Positions 25,401 through 35,500 of a stretch of 64,000 nt of DNA are shown here, in pieces (the stretch's first letter is position 1; each line of letters starts with the position of its first letter). The position numbers and the translations under genes are program-made. The notes beneath the pieces were generated by a model that was not told the origin of the DNA, did not search any database, and saw only the letters and a list, made by a program, of their open reading frames with translations. Source of the stretch: Pleodorina starrii (Eukaryota; Chlorophyta; Chlorophyceae; Chlamydomonadales; Volvocaceae); assembly GCA_030267565.1 (NCBI GenBank), contig BRXU01000003.1:7167001-7231000 (forward strand), given 5' to 3'.

Positions 25401-26022
25401 GGCGGCGTTCGACGTGCCGGAGGCGCGGGAGGCGGCGTTCGACGAGCCGGAGGCGCAGGAGGCGTTCGACGAGCCGGAGGCGCGGGAGGCGTTCGACGTG
25501 CCGGAGGCGCGGGAGGCGGCGTTCGACGTGCCGGAGGCGCGGGAGGCGGCGTTCGACGAGCCGGAGGCGCAGGAGGCGGCGTTCGACATGCCGGAGGCGC
25601 GGGAGGCGTTCGACGAGCCGGAGGCGCGGGAGGCGTTCGACGAGCCGGAGGCGCAGGAGGCGGCGTTCGACGAGCCGGAGGCGCGGGAGGCGTTCGACGA
25701 GCCGGAGGCGCGGGAGGCGTTCGACGTGCCGGAGGCGCGGGAGGCGGCGTTCGACGTGCCGGAGGCGCGGGAGGCGTTCGACGAGCCGGAGGCGCAGGAG
25801 GCGTTCGACGAGCCGGAGGCGCGGGAGGCGTTCGACGAGCCGGAGGCGCAGGAGGCGTTCGACGAGCCGGAGGCGCGGGAGGCGTTCGACGAGCCGGAGG
25901 CGCGGGAGGCGGCGTTCGACGTGCCGGAGGCGCGGGAGGCGTTCAACGTGCCGGAGGCGCAGGAGGCGGCGTTCGACGTGCCGGAGGCGCGGGAGGTGGA
26001 TGCCCGCTGGGTTGTCTGCTGA
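22401..26022 (+). CDS. RING-CH finger protein with beta-grasp-like domain and acidic repeat tail
   Basis: Exons: 22401-22598, 22761-22780, 22936-22966, 23412-23507, 23806-23910, 24516-24546, 25094-26022; 1410 nt, 469 residues, phases close. The C4HC3 RING-CH ligands are C33, C36, C50, C52, H58, C61, C78 and C81. The finger is split by a 20-nt micro-exon encoding LRSAGR. It is followed by TYRVPLRQG, a helix GREEFQQLMKALHGI, then FSFKCPSPDGSGPVELQG and MEAFDAAMYCARVAAARR, which resembles a PB1/ubiquitin-like beta-grasp fold. The last about 265 residues are 28 tandem copies of a 9-10 residue unit (FD[V/E]PEA[R/Q]EA). RING-CH proteins are usually E3 ubiquitin ligases recruiting E2 enzymes; activity is inferred from the intact zinc ligands. 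It is a paralogue of the genes at 44.4, 47.1 and 54.7 kb. No membrane segment is visible, unlike the 54.7-kb paralogue. Confidence 0.75.
24437..24484 (+). repeat. 12-bp tandem repeat, four copies, in an intron
   Basis: The unit [A/G]TGTACGACTGC repeats four times in intron 5 of the first RING-CH gene, differing only in the first base of copy one. Confidence 0.9.
25207..25998 (+). repeat. Coding minisatellite, 27/30-bp units, 28 copies
   Basis: By eye there are 28 units of GACGWGCCGGAGGCGCRGGA followed by GGCG(GCG)TTC, encoding FD[V/E]PEA[R/Q]EA or the same with one extra Ala. Unit-length variants differ by 3 bp, so the reading frame is kept throughout. There are no stops in the other forward frames or on one reverse frame, which creates spurious long frames. 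The encoded tail is strongly acidic. Confidence 0.9.
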
Positions 26023-27816
26023 TGGCTGATGGCTGAGGGTTTTGGATGGGTGGTTACCCGGCTGCGCCTCTTCTTTTGAAGCATGTCCGATCGAAGGAGC
26101 CGTTCATCAATGGACCCTTCCTTCTGACTCCATCGCTGCGAAAGCCCACAGCTGGCACGTGACGACGTGCATCCCGCATGTCTGCTGCCGTGCCCAGCTG
26201 TGGTGCCAAGGAGCTGTGGTTCCGGAGCTGGTTCCTCCCCGGAGCGGAGCCGGGGGGGCGGGGTTTACCAGCTTGATTGGGACGCGGCGACAGTTGCGGC
26301 TTGGTGCTTGGGTGGGTCGCCCTGCCTGCCTCGTGTGGCACGGATGCGGTGATGGCTGGCTGGGTTCGTTCCGGACGGGACTGGCAGGAAGCAGCTCCAG
26401 GGAGGGGAGGGGAGGGGAAGGGAAGGGAAGGGAAGGCCTGTGATAAAAGTGGTGGAGCGGATCGGGGTGAGGGAGATGCCGGCATGGGAGCATTTCGTTC
26501 AGCTCCTGTCATTTGGGTCCGGGATTGCTTGATGTATGTGTGGACGTGGCGGCGGGGTGGTGTCTATGCCTATGGCCAGTCAAGCGGATGAGACGGCTAT
26601 CGGGTGGGGAGGGGGGCTGCGGGCTGGGATGGCGGGGTAGGTGCCGTTGGTGCTCAGAACGAGTACTGCCTGCATGAGGCGGAGGGAGGGAGGGACGGCC
26701 TGAAGGGGGAGGGCCGTCAAGAGGCAGAGCTCCTGGGAGGTTGATGATGACAGGATGCGGAGGAGGGGGCTGATGCTGAAGGGGGGCTGATGATGAGAGG
26801 GGTCTGATGATGAGAGGGGGCTGATGAGGAAGGAGGGCTGATGAGGAGGGAAGGCTGATGAGGAGGAGGGGTCTGATGAGGAGAGGGGTCTGATGAGGAG
26901 AGGGGTCTGATGAGGAGGGGTTTGATGAGGAGGGGTTCTGATGAGGAGGGGTCTGATGAGGAGAGGGGTCTGATGAGGAGGGGGTCTGATGAGGAGAGGG
27001 GTCTGATGATGAGAGGGGTCTGATGATGAGAGGGGTCTGATGAGGAGAGGGGTCTGATGATGAGAGGGGTCTGATGAGGAGGGGGCTGATGAGGAGGGGT
27101 CTGATGAGGAGGGAAGGCTGATGAGGAGAGGGGTCTGATGATGAGAGGGGTCTGATGAGGAGGGGTTTGATGAGGAGGGGTTCTGATGAGGAGGTGTTTG
27201 ATGAGGAGGGGGCTGATGAGGAGGGGTCTGATGAGGAGAGGGGTCTGATGAGGAGAGGGGTCTGATGATGAGAGGGGTCTGATGAGGAGGGGTTTGATGA
27301 GGAGGGGTTCTGATGAGGAGGGGTCTGATGAGGAGGGGGGGGAGGAAGAGCCGAGAGCGAGCGCAGGTGGAGAGGCCGGTGGTTGCCGTTTACTTACCAC
27401 GGTGTGTGGAAGCAAGGCGGCCACGTGCTGTGGAGATGGGGCGCTCGGCAGCGAGGCTTTGCGCCTTGCGCCTGGGTTGTCGTTGCTGTTGTTGCAGTGG
27501 CCTCCCGACCCTTGGGAACAGCGGGCCACCCGGGGTGGTGCGGAGGGCTGTGACGGCTGAGCTTCGGCCGGGGCTTGTAAAGGAGCGACAGGCAGCACGC
27601 ACTGGAGCGACTGGATGCGATGGGAAGGGCGTGCAATGGGGCACGTAGTTACTAGTTTCTCAGGAGGCGGGTGCAATGGTACCAAATGTGCAGGCCCTCG
27701 CAGGCCCGCAGCCCGGCTCCCTTATTCTCTCAGGCTTTGCAGAACTTCTGGAGCCTGCACACGTCATACTGCAAAGGATCAGATGTGCCTCGGCAAAACA
27801 GCTGTGGAACGCCGAA
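26023..27816. other. Non-coding region with a GA-rich minisatellite
   Basis: This is the 3' flank of the first RING-CH gene, followed by the GA-rich minisatellite at 26767-27340. No exon or recognised protein is visible; Pro/Ser/His-rich frames on the minus strand come from the repeat. Confidence 0.55.
26767..27340 (+). repeat. GA-rich minisatellite, about 12-17-bp units
   Basis: Dozens of irregular copies of GGTCTGATGAGGAGAGG and shorter forms (GGGCTGATGAGGAGG) run for nearly 600 bp. The G strand is almost free of C apart from one per unit. Confidence 0.9.
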
Positions 27817-28609
27817 TCATGGCCGAAAGTATGTACCTGGTACGTACCCTTCAACTAGTAACTTTGGCGGTTGACGGTTGGGCGCCCGCTCTGCTGCTGT
27901 CAGAATGTACGCCTGCTCCCGCACGCCGCGGTTATTCGGGGTGCTATACAAGTGGAGAGGGTGGTGGGGCGGCTTACGGTGCGGGGCGGGGAGCGGAAGG
28001 GGCAGAACCGTGGCCGAAACCCAACGCAATGGGTTCGTATCGACCGACGGTGTCTCCATGAGATCTTCATAGCCGCCGAGCCTACCGTTTGTCACCAGCA
28101 GGGCTTCGCGAGCTTGTGCGAATAGGACCTCAAGGGCAGAATCGGCGGATTTACAGGCCGCATTCTGGAGATACATGCTGCCTTCCGGGGATTTCTTCGC
28201 GTTTGTGAATATCGCTAGGAGTTGGCACAGTGCGTCCGCCAGGTGGCCGACGTCAATGGTACTCCCGTCTTCCAAATACGCAATCATGGCCGCAGCTGCA
28301 GGTGCATCAAACGAAAATGCCGGACCCGACGAAATACATTGTCTGGGGATGCACGGCCGGCCAATGCTTGTCGAGAAGCAGCAGTGCCTTGTCAAGATCC
28401 ATGTTGACATTATGCAGAACTAGCCGGCAGAGAATCTCATTTGGGAGTGCCGAATCATGGTGAGGGACCAGTGCGCTTGTAGGTCGTACTATTTTGGAAA
28501 ATAGTACGGCACGCATGCTCCAGCGCTGTTCCCGCGCACATAAAAGGTATTCACATAACTGCTTGGCCTTGTATCGGTTCGTTATATGTGCCCCAGCAGC
28601 TTTGGTCAC
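27817..28609 (-). pseudogene. Possible broken protein-coding sequence, unknown family
   Basis: Two minus-strand frames read like real protein but lie in different phases. The upstream one (28609 to about 28307) contains KLCEYLLCAREQ-like and LPNEILCRLVLHNVNMDLDK segments (the first is spelled KQLCEYLLCAREQ). The downstream one (about 28345 to 27817) contains MIAYLEDGSTIDVGHLADAL and SALEVLFAQAREALLV. They meet near 28310-28340 without a credible splice pair. I do not recognise the family. A frameshifted pseudogene is the simplest reading; a short unrecognised intron is the alternative. Confidence is low because similarity could not be checked. Confidence 0.3.
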
Positions 28610-28667
28610 TTAGGCAGCTATTCATAAGTCAAAAGCACAAAAGGACCTTTGCTTGCAGTACAAGGGC

Positions 28668-28755
28668 CTGAACGGTGAACGGTGAACCTTCACTGAACGT
28701 TCACGGTGAGCGTTCAGTGCAGGTCAGTGAACGTTCATTCTCCTTTCAGTGAACG
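28668..28755. promoter_or_regulatory. Cluster of GAACGTTC-type palindromic motifs upstream of the BTB gene
   Basis: Within about 90 bp there are repeated GTGAAC / GTTCAC half-sites, including ACTGAACG...CGTTCAGT as an inverted repeat (28692-28718) and GTGAACGTTCA. The cluster lies about 160-250 bp before the BTB start codon, which suggests a promoter element or a foldback; its function is not known. Confidence 0.4.
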
Positions 28756-28915
28756 AAGAAACCCGCGGTTACCCGAGGTACTCTGCTCCGCATAAATCGT
28801 TGGATTTTTAAAATCGGCCCACCGCCAGGTGGTCGCCGAACAGCTAGCCAAATAACAGGAGAAATGTGTTTCAGATAAATAAAAGGCTTATGTAGGTACC
28901 TATACCGAAGCGAGC

Positions 28916-30967
28916 ATGGATACTCCTGTCAACGGCGATGTGGCACGGGCCATCACCAAACTTTTTGCGTGCGAGAAAGATTCCGACTGCGTAATTATCT
29001 TTTATCGTGAGAGCAATGCCCCGGCCGAACTGGAGGCACCAGCCAAGCGACGGCGGCTGCAGGACTGCAGCCGCTCAGCCCGGGAGGTCCTCGGCGAGCC
29101 ACTGCCGGGTCACCAACTCGTCCTGCGCTACGCGTCGGACCTGTTCGCGGCCCAGGTAATCACACCTCAGCCCATAAGCACCGCGCTACACGCCCGTTTT
29201 ACTCCCCATCAGGTCCCGCCTCCCCAACCCCCGCTCAGCCCCACTCCCAAACCGCCCTCACAACCCTTTCTTAACGCCAACTACAGGTGAAGTGGATCAC
29301 GGAGAACCCCAGCGCACAGCAGCCCGCGAAAGCTGCCAAGGTAAAGAGCATCACGCAGTTCGCCGACCTCCTGTCGTCTGTCCCTTCTTTCACACAAGCC
29401 ACAGAACCCCTTCCTCGCCTCGCCGGCAGCAGGACGGCGGCTCCCCGGCCCCGCGGGCGAAGAAGAGGGCCGGCAACAGCAGCAACCGGCGGGGAACCCA
29501 GCTGCACGTGCCGCTGCGCAGCGAGCAGGAGCTGCCCGCCGCCCGCGCCGCCGTCGCCTTCGCCTACACGGGCGAGGTGCAGGTAGAGGGCGGCATCCGG
29601 GCAGTGCTGGAGGTCCGCCGCCAGGGCGCCTACCTGCAGATGCGCAGCTGCGCCGCCGCCTGCGACAAACGGCTCGTCGAGAAGCTGCAGGCCGGCGGCG
29701 CGGCAGCGCCGCCGGCGCCGCCCGCCGGCGACCCAGACCGTCTGTCCGCGGTCCTCGAGCTCTACGCGTGCGCGGAGCTGTGGCCGGACCCGGAGCTCGA
29801 GCCGAGCTTCGCCGCGGTCCTGCACGCGGCCAGGGCCGGCCTCGCAGGCCACTTTCGGGATGCGCTGGCGGCGCTCAACGTGCCGTCGCTGCGCGCTCAG
29901 CTGCTGGGCCTGCCGGCGGACTGCCTGGCGGCGTTGCTCCACTCGGAGACCTTTGGCGCCGACTGCGAGTCGAGCGTGCTGCTGCTGCTGGCCACCTGGG
30001 TGGGCGCCAACCAGGGGGGCGCCGCCGATGCACGCGCGCGGGCGCGGCTGTGCCGCCTGCTGCGGCTGCTGCACCTCAGCCGGCCCTACCCGCACCTTGT
30101 GCTGCCGGCCCTGGCGGCCGATCACGAGAGCTCTGCAGCCAACCACGAGAGCTCTCCAGCCGAACGCGACAGCTCTACAGCCGAACGCGACAGCTCTACA
30201 GCCGAACGCGAGAGTCCTGCAGCCGACCACGAGAGCTCTGCAGTCGGTTGGTTCCCGTTGTCCGTGGTGGAGGCGGCTTACCTCTGTGGCCTGGCTACCG
30301 CATCCGAGCCGGAGCGGTCGACGTTGCTGAACCGCAATGCCTTCGCTGTTCCGAGGCTGGAAGCGCAGCCGCCGGGGCCGCCGGAGCCGCCGCAGCCGCC
30401 GGTGGAGCAGTGGCAGACCTACAACCCGACGCCGCGGCCGCAGTGCCTGCCGGCCGGCGGGCTCACCTTCACCTGGCACATCAGTCAGGGGGTGCTGAAG
30501 CGGGCGCTTGCGGACCTGCAGCCGGGCAAGCGGTGCTTCATCCCTGGCACCTTTGACGGCGGCTTGACGGTGGTGAGCGCCTGGGGACTCGAGTGGGCGA
30601 CCGGCGTGCGCGCCACTGGTGGCCAGCAGTCCGCAACACCGTACGTCAAGTGCCAGCTGCCGCGGGTGCTGGCGGCGCCGGGCTCGCGGCTGGACGGGTT
30701 TAGGAGGCCTTCGCCGCCGTGACGACCAGGGTGCGCCTGAGCGTCGTGCGCTGGCAGCAGGGTGCGCGCACGGAGGTTGGGCGCAGCAGCAGCTACCCGT
30801 TCCTGCTCGACGTGATCGGTGGCGTGGAAGGCGTGATGCCGCTGCAGCAGCAGCCGCAACAGGGCGCCGGCGGCCGGGCAGGCGGGCTGTTGGCGCCGTG
30901 GGCAGAGTACTTGCGACAGGGCAAGATCACCGGCACCTTGACTGTGGACCCGCTGTCGGCATCGTAG
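28916..30967 (+). CDS. BTB/POZ-domain protein with BACK-like region and MATH-like C-terminus
   Basis: Exons: 28916-29155, 29287-29340 and 29433 onward; phases are zero. The BTB domain is split over the three exons: DSDCVIIFYRE, then PGHQLVLRYASDLFAAQVKW, then LHVPLRSEQELPAARAAVAF with AYTGEVQVEGG. A helical BACK-like region follows (LELYACAELW, LPADCLAALLHSETF), then a six-copy 7-residue repeat at 30117-30242, then a C-terminal region beginning GGLTFTWHISQGVLKRALAD. The main frame stops at 30722. The clear continuation (TTRVRLSVVRWQQG to GKITGTLTVDPLSAS) is in the next frame and ends at 30967. Either a frameshift or an intron of about 38 nt lies near 30665-30703. BTB-BACK proteins are typically substrate adaptors for cullin-3 ligases; that role is inferred. 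Confidence 0.75.
30117..30242 (+). repeat. 21-bp coding repeat, six copies
   Basis: Six tandem 21-bp units inside the BTB gene encode 7-residue variants ADHESSA, ANHESSP, AERDSST (twice), AERESPA and ADHESSA. They form a Ser/Glu-rich linker before the C-terminal domain. Confidence 0.85.
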
Positions 30968-32503
30968 CCATACGGGCGCGGAGCGCCTTTCCGCATGGAC
31001 CGCGTCAGTTGGGCCATCCGCTCACGCCGAGCAGCTCACGGACGTGCTCACTGCGTGTGTATACGGTATGGTGATTGGCTGCTTTGACTGGCGGGCATTC
31101 AAGGTTGGTGGGCTCACCTCATGGTTTACCAGCTGGTGAGGGTGTGAGTTTGCGTACCGGTACCTGTGGCTGGCGCGCAGCTGCTGGCGGAGGCTGCGGC
31201 ACAGCCTTCGTTTCAAGCAAGAAATCGGAATCTTGGCTTTGCTTGGGTCTGTCCGTCCGTCTGTCCGTCTCCCCGTTCGTCCGTCCAATTGGCCGCCGCC
31301 GGCGGGGTCGGTGCCGCACTGAATGAACCGCTTTGCAGTGGACCCAAAGGACTAGGATGGGTGCTGGTGCAGCAAGGCTTCGGCTCCGTAGGTGGGCACC
31401 GCAGCGATCAGGATTGTAGTAGATAGTAGATATACGGTAGATGCCGGATGGCGCATGCCACGCTCGGGACACACAGGCACGCAGAAGGCAGGCTTTACGG
31501 TAGTCAACAGACTTTCTCGGGGTTGCACCACCTGCTCGAGCCGGCTTGATCGTCGGTAGAGGTGCGGTGCCGGGCGGGCGCGCGGGGGGGAGGAGGGGAA
31601 GAGGCGCGCCCCTTGGGGCGCGCCTGGGGTGCGCACTGTGGGGTTTCGCGCCCCCTCTACATTGCACATGTACGCTCGTTGCTCCTGTATCGCAGGTATG
31701 GCTGGCCGTAGCACTATCGAAGTAGAGATGTATTAGTTAGGGGCCCAAACACCTGGGCATTCCAGGACGCGCGTTCTCTCGTTGACGGTAGGCCCGTTAG
31801 GCGTGATCGTTTGTCGGGATAGACAGGTGGTGAAGCCGTTACACAACGAGAATGGAAGGGTTGCCATGATGTGGCGTCAGGTGCGGTGTGCAAAAGTGAA
31901 CCGTAAGTCCGTAATGGTAACACGATTTGCCGTAGGCGAGTTGTTTTTGACGGTGTGATACAGCGACAACGTCTAAACCCCACAGCGCCATGGCTCCTGG
32001 AATGCAGGACTTACGGACCGGAATTACCCGGGTGTGAAGGGTGTTTTGCGCACGGTGAGGCACGGGTGTTAGATAGCGCGCATGGCCTGAAGTAGCATGG
32101 CAACCGCCAGCCGCACGACAGAAACCCCGGATGGTTGAAGGGTATCCAGACATGGCGGGGAAATTTTAGCCCAGATCGACGTCGCATTTCTGGAAATTAT
32201 TAGCAACCAACATGTACGGCGACCCCTGGGCCACCTTTGGGCCGTTGCCAATTCGCTAATTCGGCAAGCCTGCATCTTACAGCTTTATAGGCCACTCGTC
32301 TGTGCGGGTTGTTCGCTGCGAGCAAAAGTTAAACTTTGCCTTTCGGCAAGTTTGGCTTTACTCAAGGGTTCTCATTTGCATTAGGCCGGGTAAAACAAAT
32401 CTGTAAAAGTACATATAATAAGCACTCTCATCTGACAATCGTGGCCGTGTAGGCGATTCCACCTGATTTTGGCGATCGGGGTTGCGTCTAGTGCCCCGCG
32501 ACC
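30968..32503. other. Intergenic, no supported gene
   Basis: This is the 3' flank of the BTB gene and the upstream region of SRP68. Pyrimidine-rich GTCC/GTCT repeats lie at about 31247-31287, and three TACGGTA heptamers lie between 31065 and 31500. No exon is visible. Confidence 0.5.
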
Positions 32504-35500
32504 ATGGCGGAAGATCAGACGGAGACAATGGACGTTGATTTAACGCAAACTGGCGCTGAGGAGACGGCCTCAGCGCCTGCTCAGCTGAATCCGCTGCCGC
32601 TGGCGCTTCTCTCAACCATTAAGACTGCGCAAGCCCAAAACGGCTTGCGCCACGGCGATTACATGCGATACAGGTAACAAAAGCTTTGTTATAAGCAAGT
32701 CTGGGCCGCTTGCGCAATTGGACCGCTCCAACCTGGACGCGCCGTGGCCATCGCCTCCCAGGAAGCACTGCGCCTCGCGACTGCAGTCGCTCTTCAAGGT
32801 CCTAAAGATGCATCACGGCCGCACGAAGTACCAGAAGCGCAAACTGGACGTCCACCACATCACGGACGTGAGGTAAGCGGAGCCCCTCCACGCACCCCTC
32901 CTAGGAGCGCCTGGCGGCAGAGCGGCACGCACGCCTCTATGCCCCAACACACAACCCGGCGCCGGGCCACACAGCGCCGCCCAAGCCACCCACATGCCCG
33001 CGTGGCAACGACTCACTCCGCGGCCCTGTGGTACGCACTCTCTTACGTCGCTACGGAATCCTTGGCACGTCAATGCAACATGCCGCATGCCCTACTGCAG
33101 CCCACTCATCCGCTGCATACCACCACCCCCACCCCCGCCCCTACCCCATAAAACCTCTAACCGCATTCATCCCTCCCTTCCTCGCGCCGCCGGTCCTGCC
33201 CTGCCCTTCCAAGGCACCTGTACGTCCCCCTCTTCAATGCGGAGCGGGCCTGGGCCTACGCAATGGAGCTGAAAAAGGAGGCGGAGGCGCGGGGCGGTGG
33301 CGCGGGAGGGGGAGTCGACCCGCGCAAGCGCCACCACCTGGTCGGCCGCCTGGCTAAGGTGCGGACAGGGGGGAAGGGGGGGCCTGGAAGGCGGGGGGCG
33401 GGGGGCGGGGGCGGAGGCGGAGCCGCTGCGTGAGAGGGGCTGGGGCTGGGGAGTGGATGAGTGGGAGGGGGGCCTGGACGGCGGGTGGCGGGAGGCGGAG
33501 GCAGGGGCGGAGGCGCCGCGTGAGAGGACCTTCGAAGATGTACAGTCGTGGAGTGGATGGACAGAGGGGAGGGACACTTCATGGCGCGTGAGGACAGGGC
33601 ACCACGGCGGCGCCATGACGCTGCGCTGTCGGCCGCCTGGCCGCCCCCGATACGGGAGGGACGGCCCCTTGCTCCTTGCTTCCCTACCTTGTCCTGCCCT
33701 GTCGCGCACTGCCGCTCCCTGGTTTCCCCCCTGCCGCACCCTGCCCCACCCGCTGCCCGGACTCCCAACCGCCTGCACTCCGGGGCTCCTGCGCTCAGGC
33801 TGTGCTGTGGGCTTCCGAGCTGGCTCGCTTCGCCGCCGCCCGCTCCGACACCCGGGGCTCCCTGGAGGCTGAGGCGTACTGCTGCTGGATGGGCGGCAAC
33901 CTGCTGCTGGAGAGGGAGAGCGACTGGGAGATGGCGCTGGCCAAGTTCACACGCGCAAAGTGAGGGGCTGAGGGGGAAGGAGGGGAGGCGTGGGGGCTCC
34001 TACGTTGACACGCCTGGAGCTGGGGGGAGGGGATAACGGGAGGCGTGGAAGAGAGGGGGGGAAGGAGGCGATCGCGTCCAGGCGCGGCTTTGGTTTGGAA
34101 TGGGAGCGAGGGAGGGGGGGAAGGGGGGGAGCGTGGATGGGTGGGACGGGCTTGTGCGGGGGCAGAGTGTGCGGAAAGGTGCGTGTGTGTGTTTGTGTGT
34201 CTGTGTAACGAGTGTGGTTGGGTAGGGGGAAGGTCGGGCGTGGAGTTGGTGCATTGAAGGGGCTGGGAGGGGTGCAGGGGGCCTTCCTGCCTACCCACCC
34301 ACCCACCCACCCACCCACCCGCCCACCTGCCCCCCTGCCTGTCTGCCCACCTGCCTTCCATCCCTGCCCTCCGTGCAGGCGGTTGTGGCAGGAGCTGGCC
34401 AAGGTGTGCCCCGACCTGGAGGGGCAGTCGCTGTGCCTGGCGCAGGTGAGAGCGGTTGGGGGTTTGGGGGTGGTGGGGGTGGGGGTGGGGCCCTCCCCCC
34501 CCCCCACACGTCATCGTCCTATTCTTCTGATACGTTACCGTTCATGGGCTCCTGCCTATACGTGGATAATCCCCCAGTACTCCACAACTGCCTCTGCGCC
34601 GTGGCCGTGGCCCCGCACCGGCGGGGCCCCGAACCGGCGAGGCCCCGCCCCGGCGAGGCCCCGCCCCGGGGTCCACCGAGATCCACGCGCCACTCGGCTT
34701 CCCCCTGCCATTGCCATGAGGGCGTTACCCGCGCAACCAGACCGCAAGGGGGCCGGCCCGGCTAGGGGGCTTTGCGCGGTACCGTTAGCCGCACGCGACG
34801 CACCGGCCATCCAACGCCTCCCCCTTCCTCCCCTCCTTCCCTCCCCCCCCCCAGGTTGAGGAGATGGAGCCCAACATCCGGTACTGCAACTACCGCATCT
34901 CCCGGGCGGGGGGTGCGGTGCCGGCGGACCCGGCTGAGCTGCTGGCCATGTCGGGGGCGGGGGCCGGAGGGGAACTGCCGGGACTGGACCTGCTGCAGGT
35001 GGGTGGGGGGGTGGGTGAGGGGTTGTTGGGGGGGTTGGAGGGGGTGTATAAGTGCACAAGTGCGTGTGTGTATGGTTTTGGGGGGGGGGGAGGGGGAGGA
35101 ATCCCGTCCGGATACTGTCGGGGGGGGGTTGGGGTATGGGGGCGCTTAGGAGACAAATGCGGTACTGGTATTGGTACTGGTGTGTATGCGTGTGTGTGGT
35201 GTGGTGTGTATTTTGTGTGTGGGGGAGGTCCTCTTCCGGTGACTCGCCTCGACCCGACCAGGCCAGACCCGACCCGACCCGGCCAACCAACCCCATTCGC
35301 CACCCTCTTAACACCTTTCTTCAGCCTGGTGCTACGCCATCCATCCATTCATTCATTCATTCGCCATCCATCCATTCATTCATTCATTCATTCGCCATCC
35401 ATCCATTCATTCATTCATTCGCCATCCATCCATTCATTCATTCATTCGCCATCCATCCATTCACCCTTTTTACGCCCGTCTTTGCCTCTTTGGACTGACT

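Noticed and set aside
24690..26036. 448-codon plus-strand frame with (GGVRRAGGA)n
   Set aside because: It is an alternative reading of the coding minisatellite; the FD[V/E]PEA frame is in phase with six upstream exons encoding a RING-CH protein.
25179..26084. 301-codon minus-strand Ala/Ser-rich frame
   Set aside because: It is the reverse strand of the same repeat, open only because the repeat unit is a multiple of three without stops.
26717..27685. 322-codon minus-strand frame rich in SSDPSHHQTP
   Set aside because: It is created by the GA-rich minisatellite; no start context, motif or exon partner.
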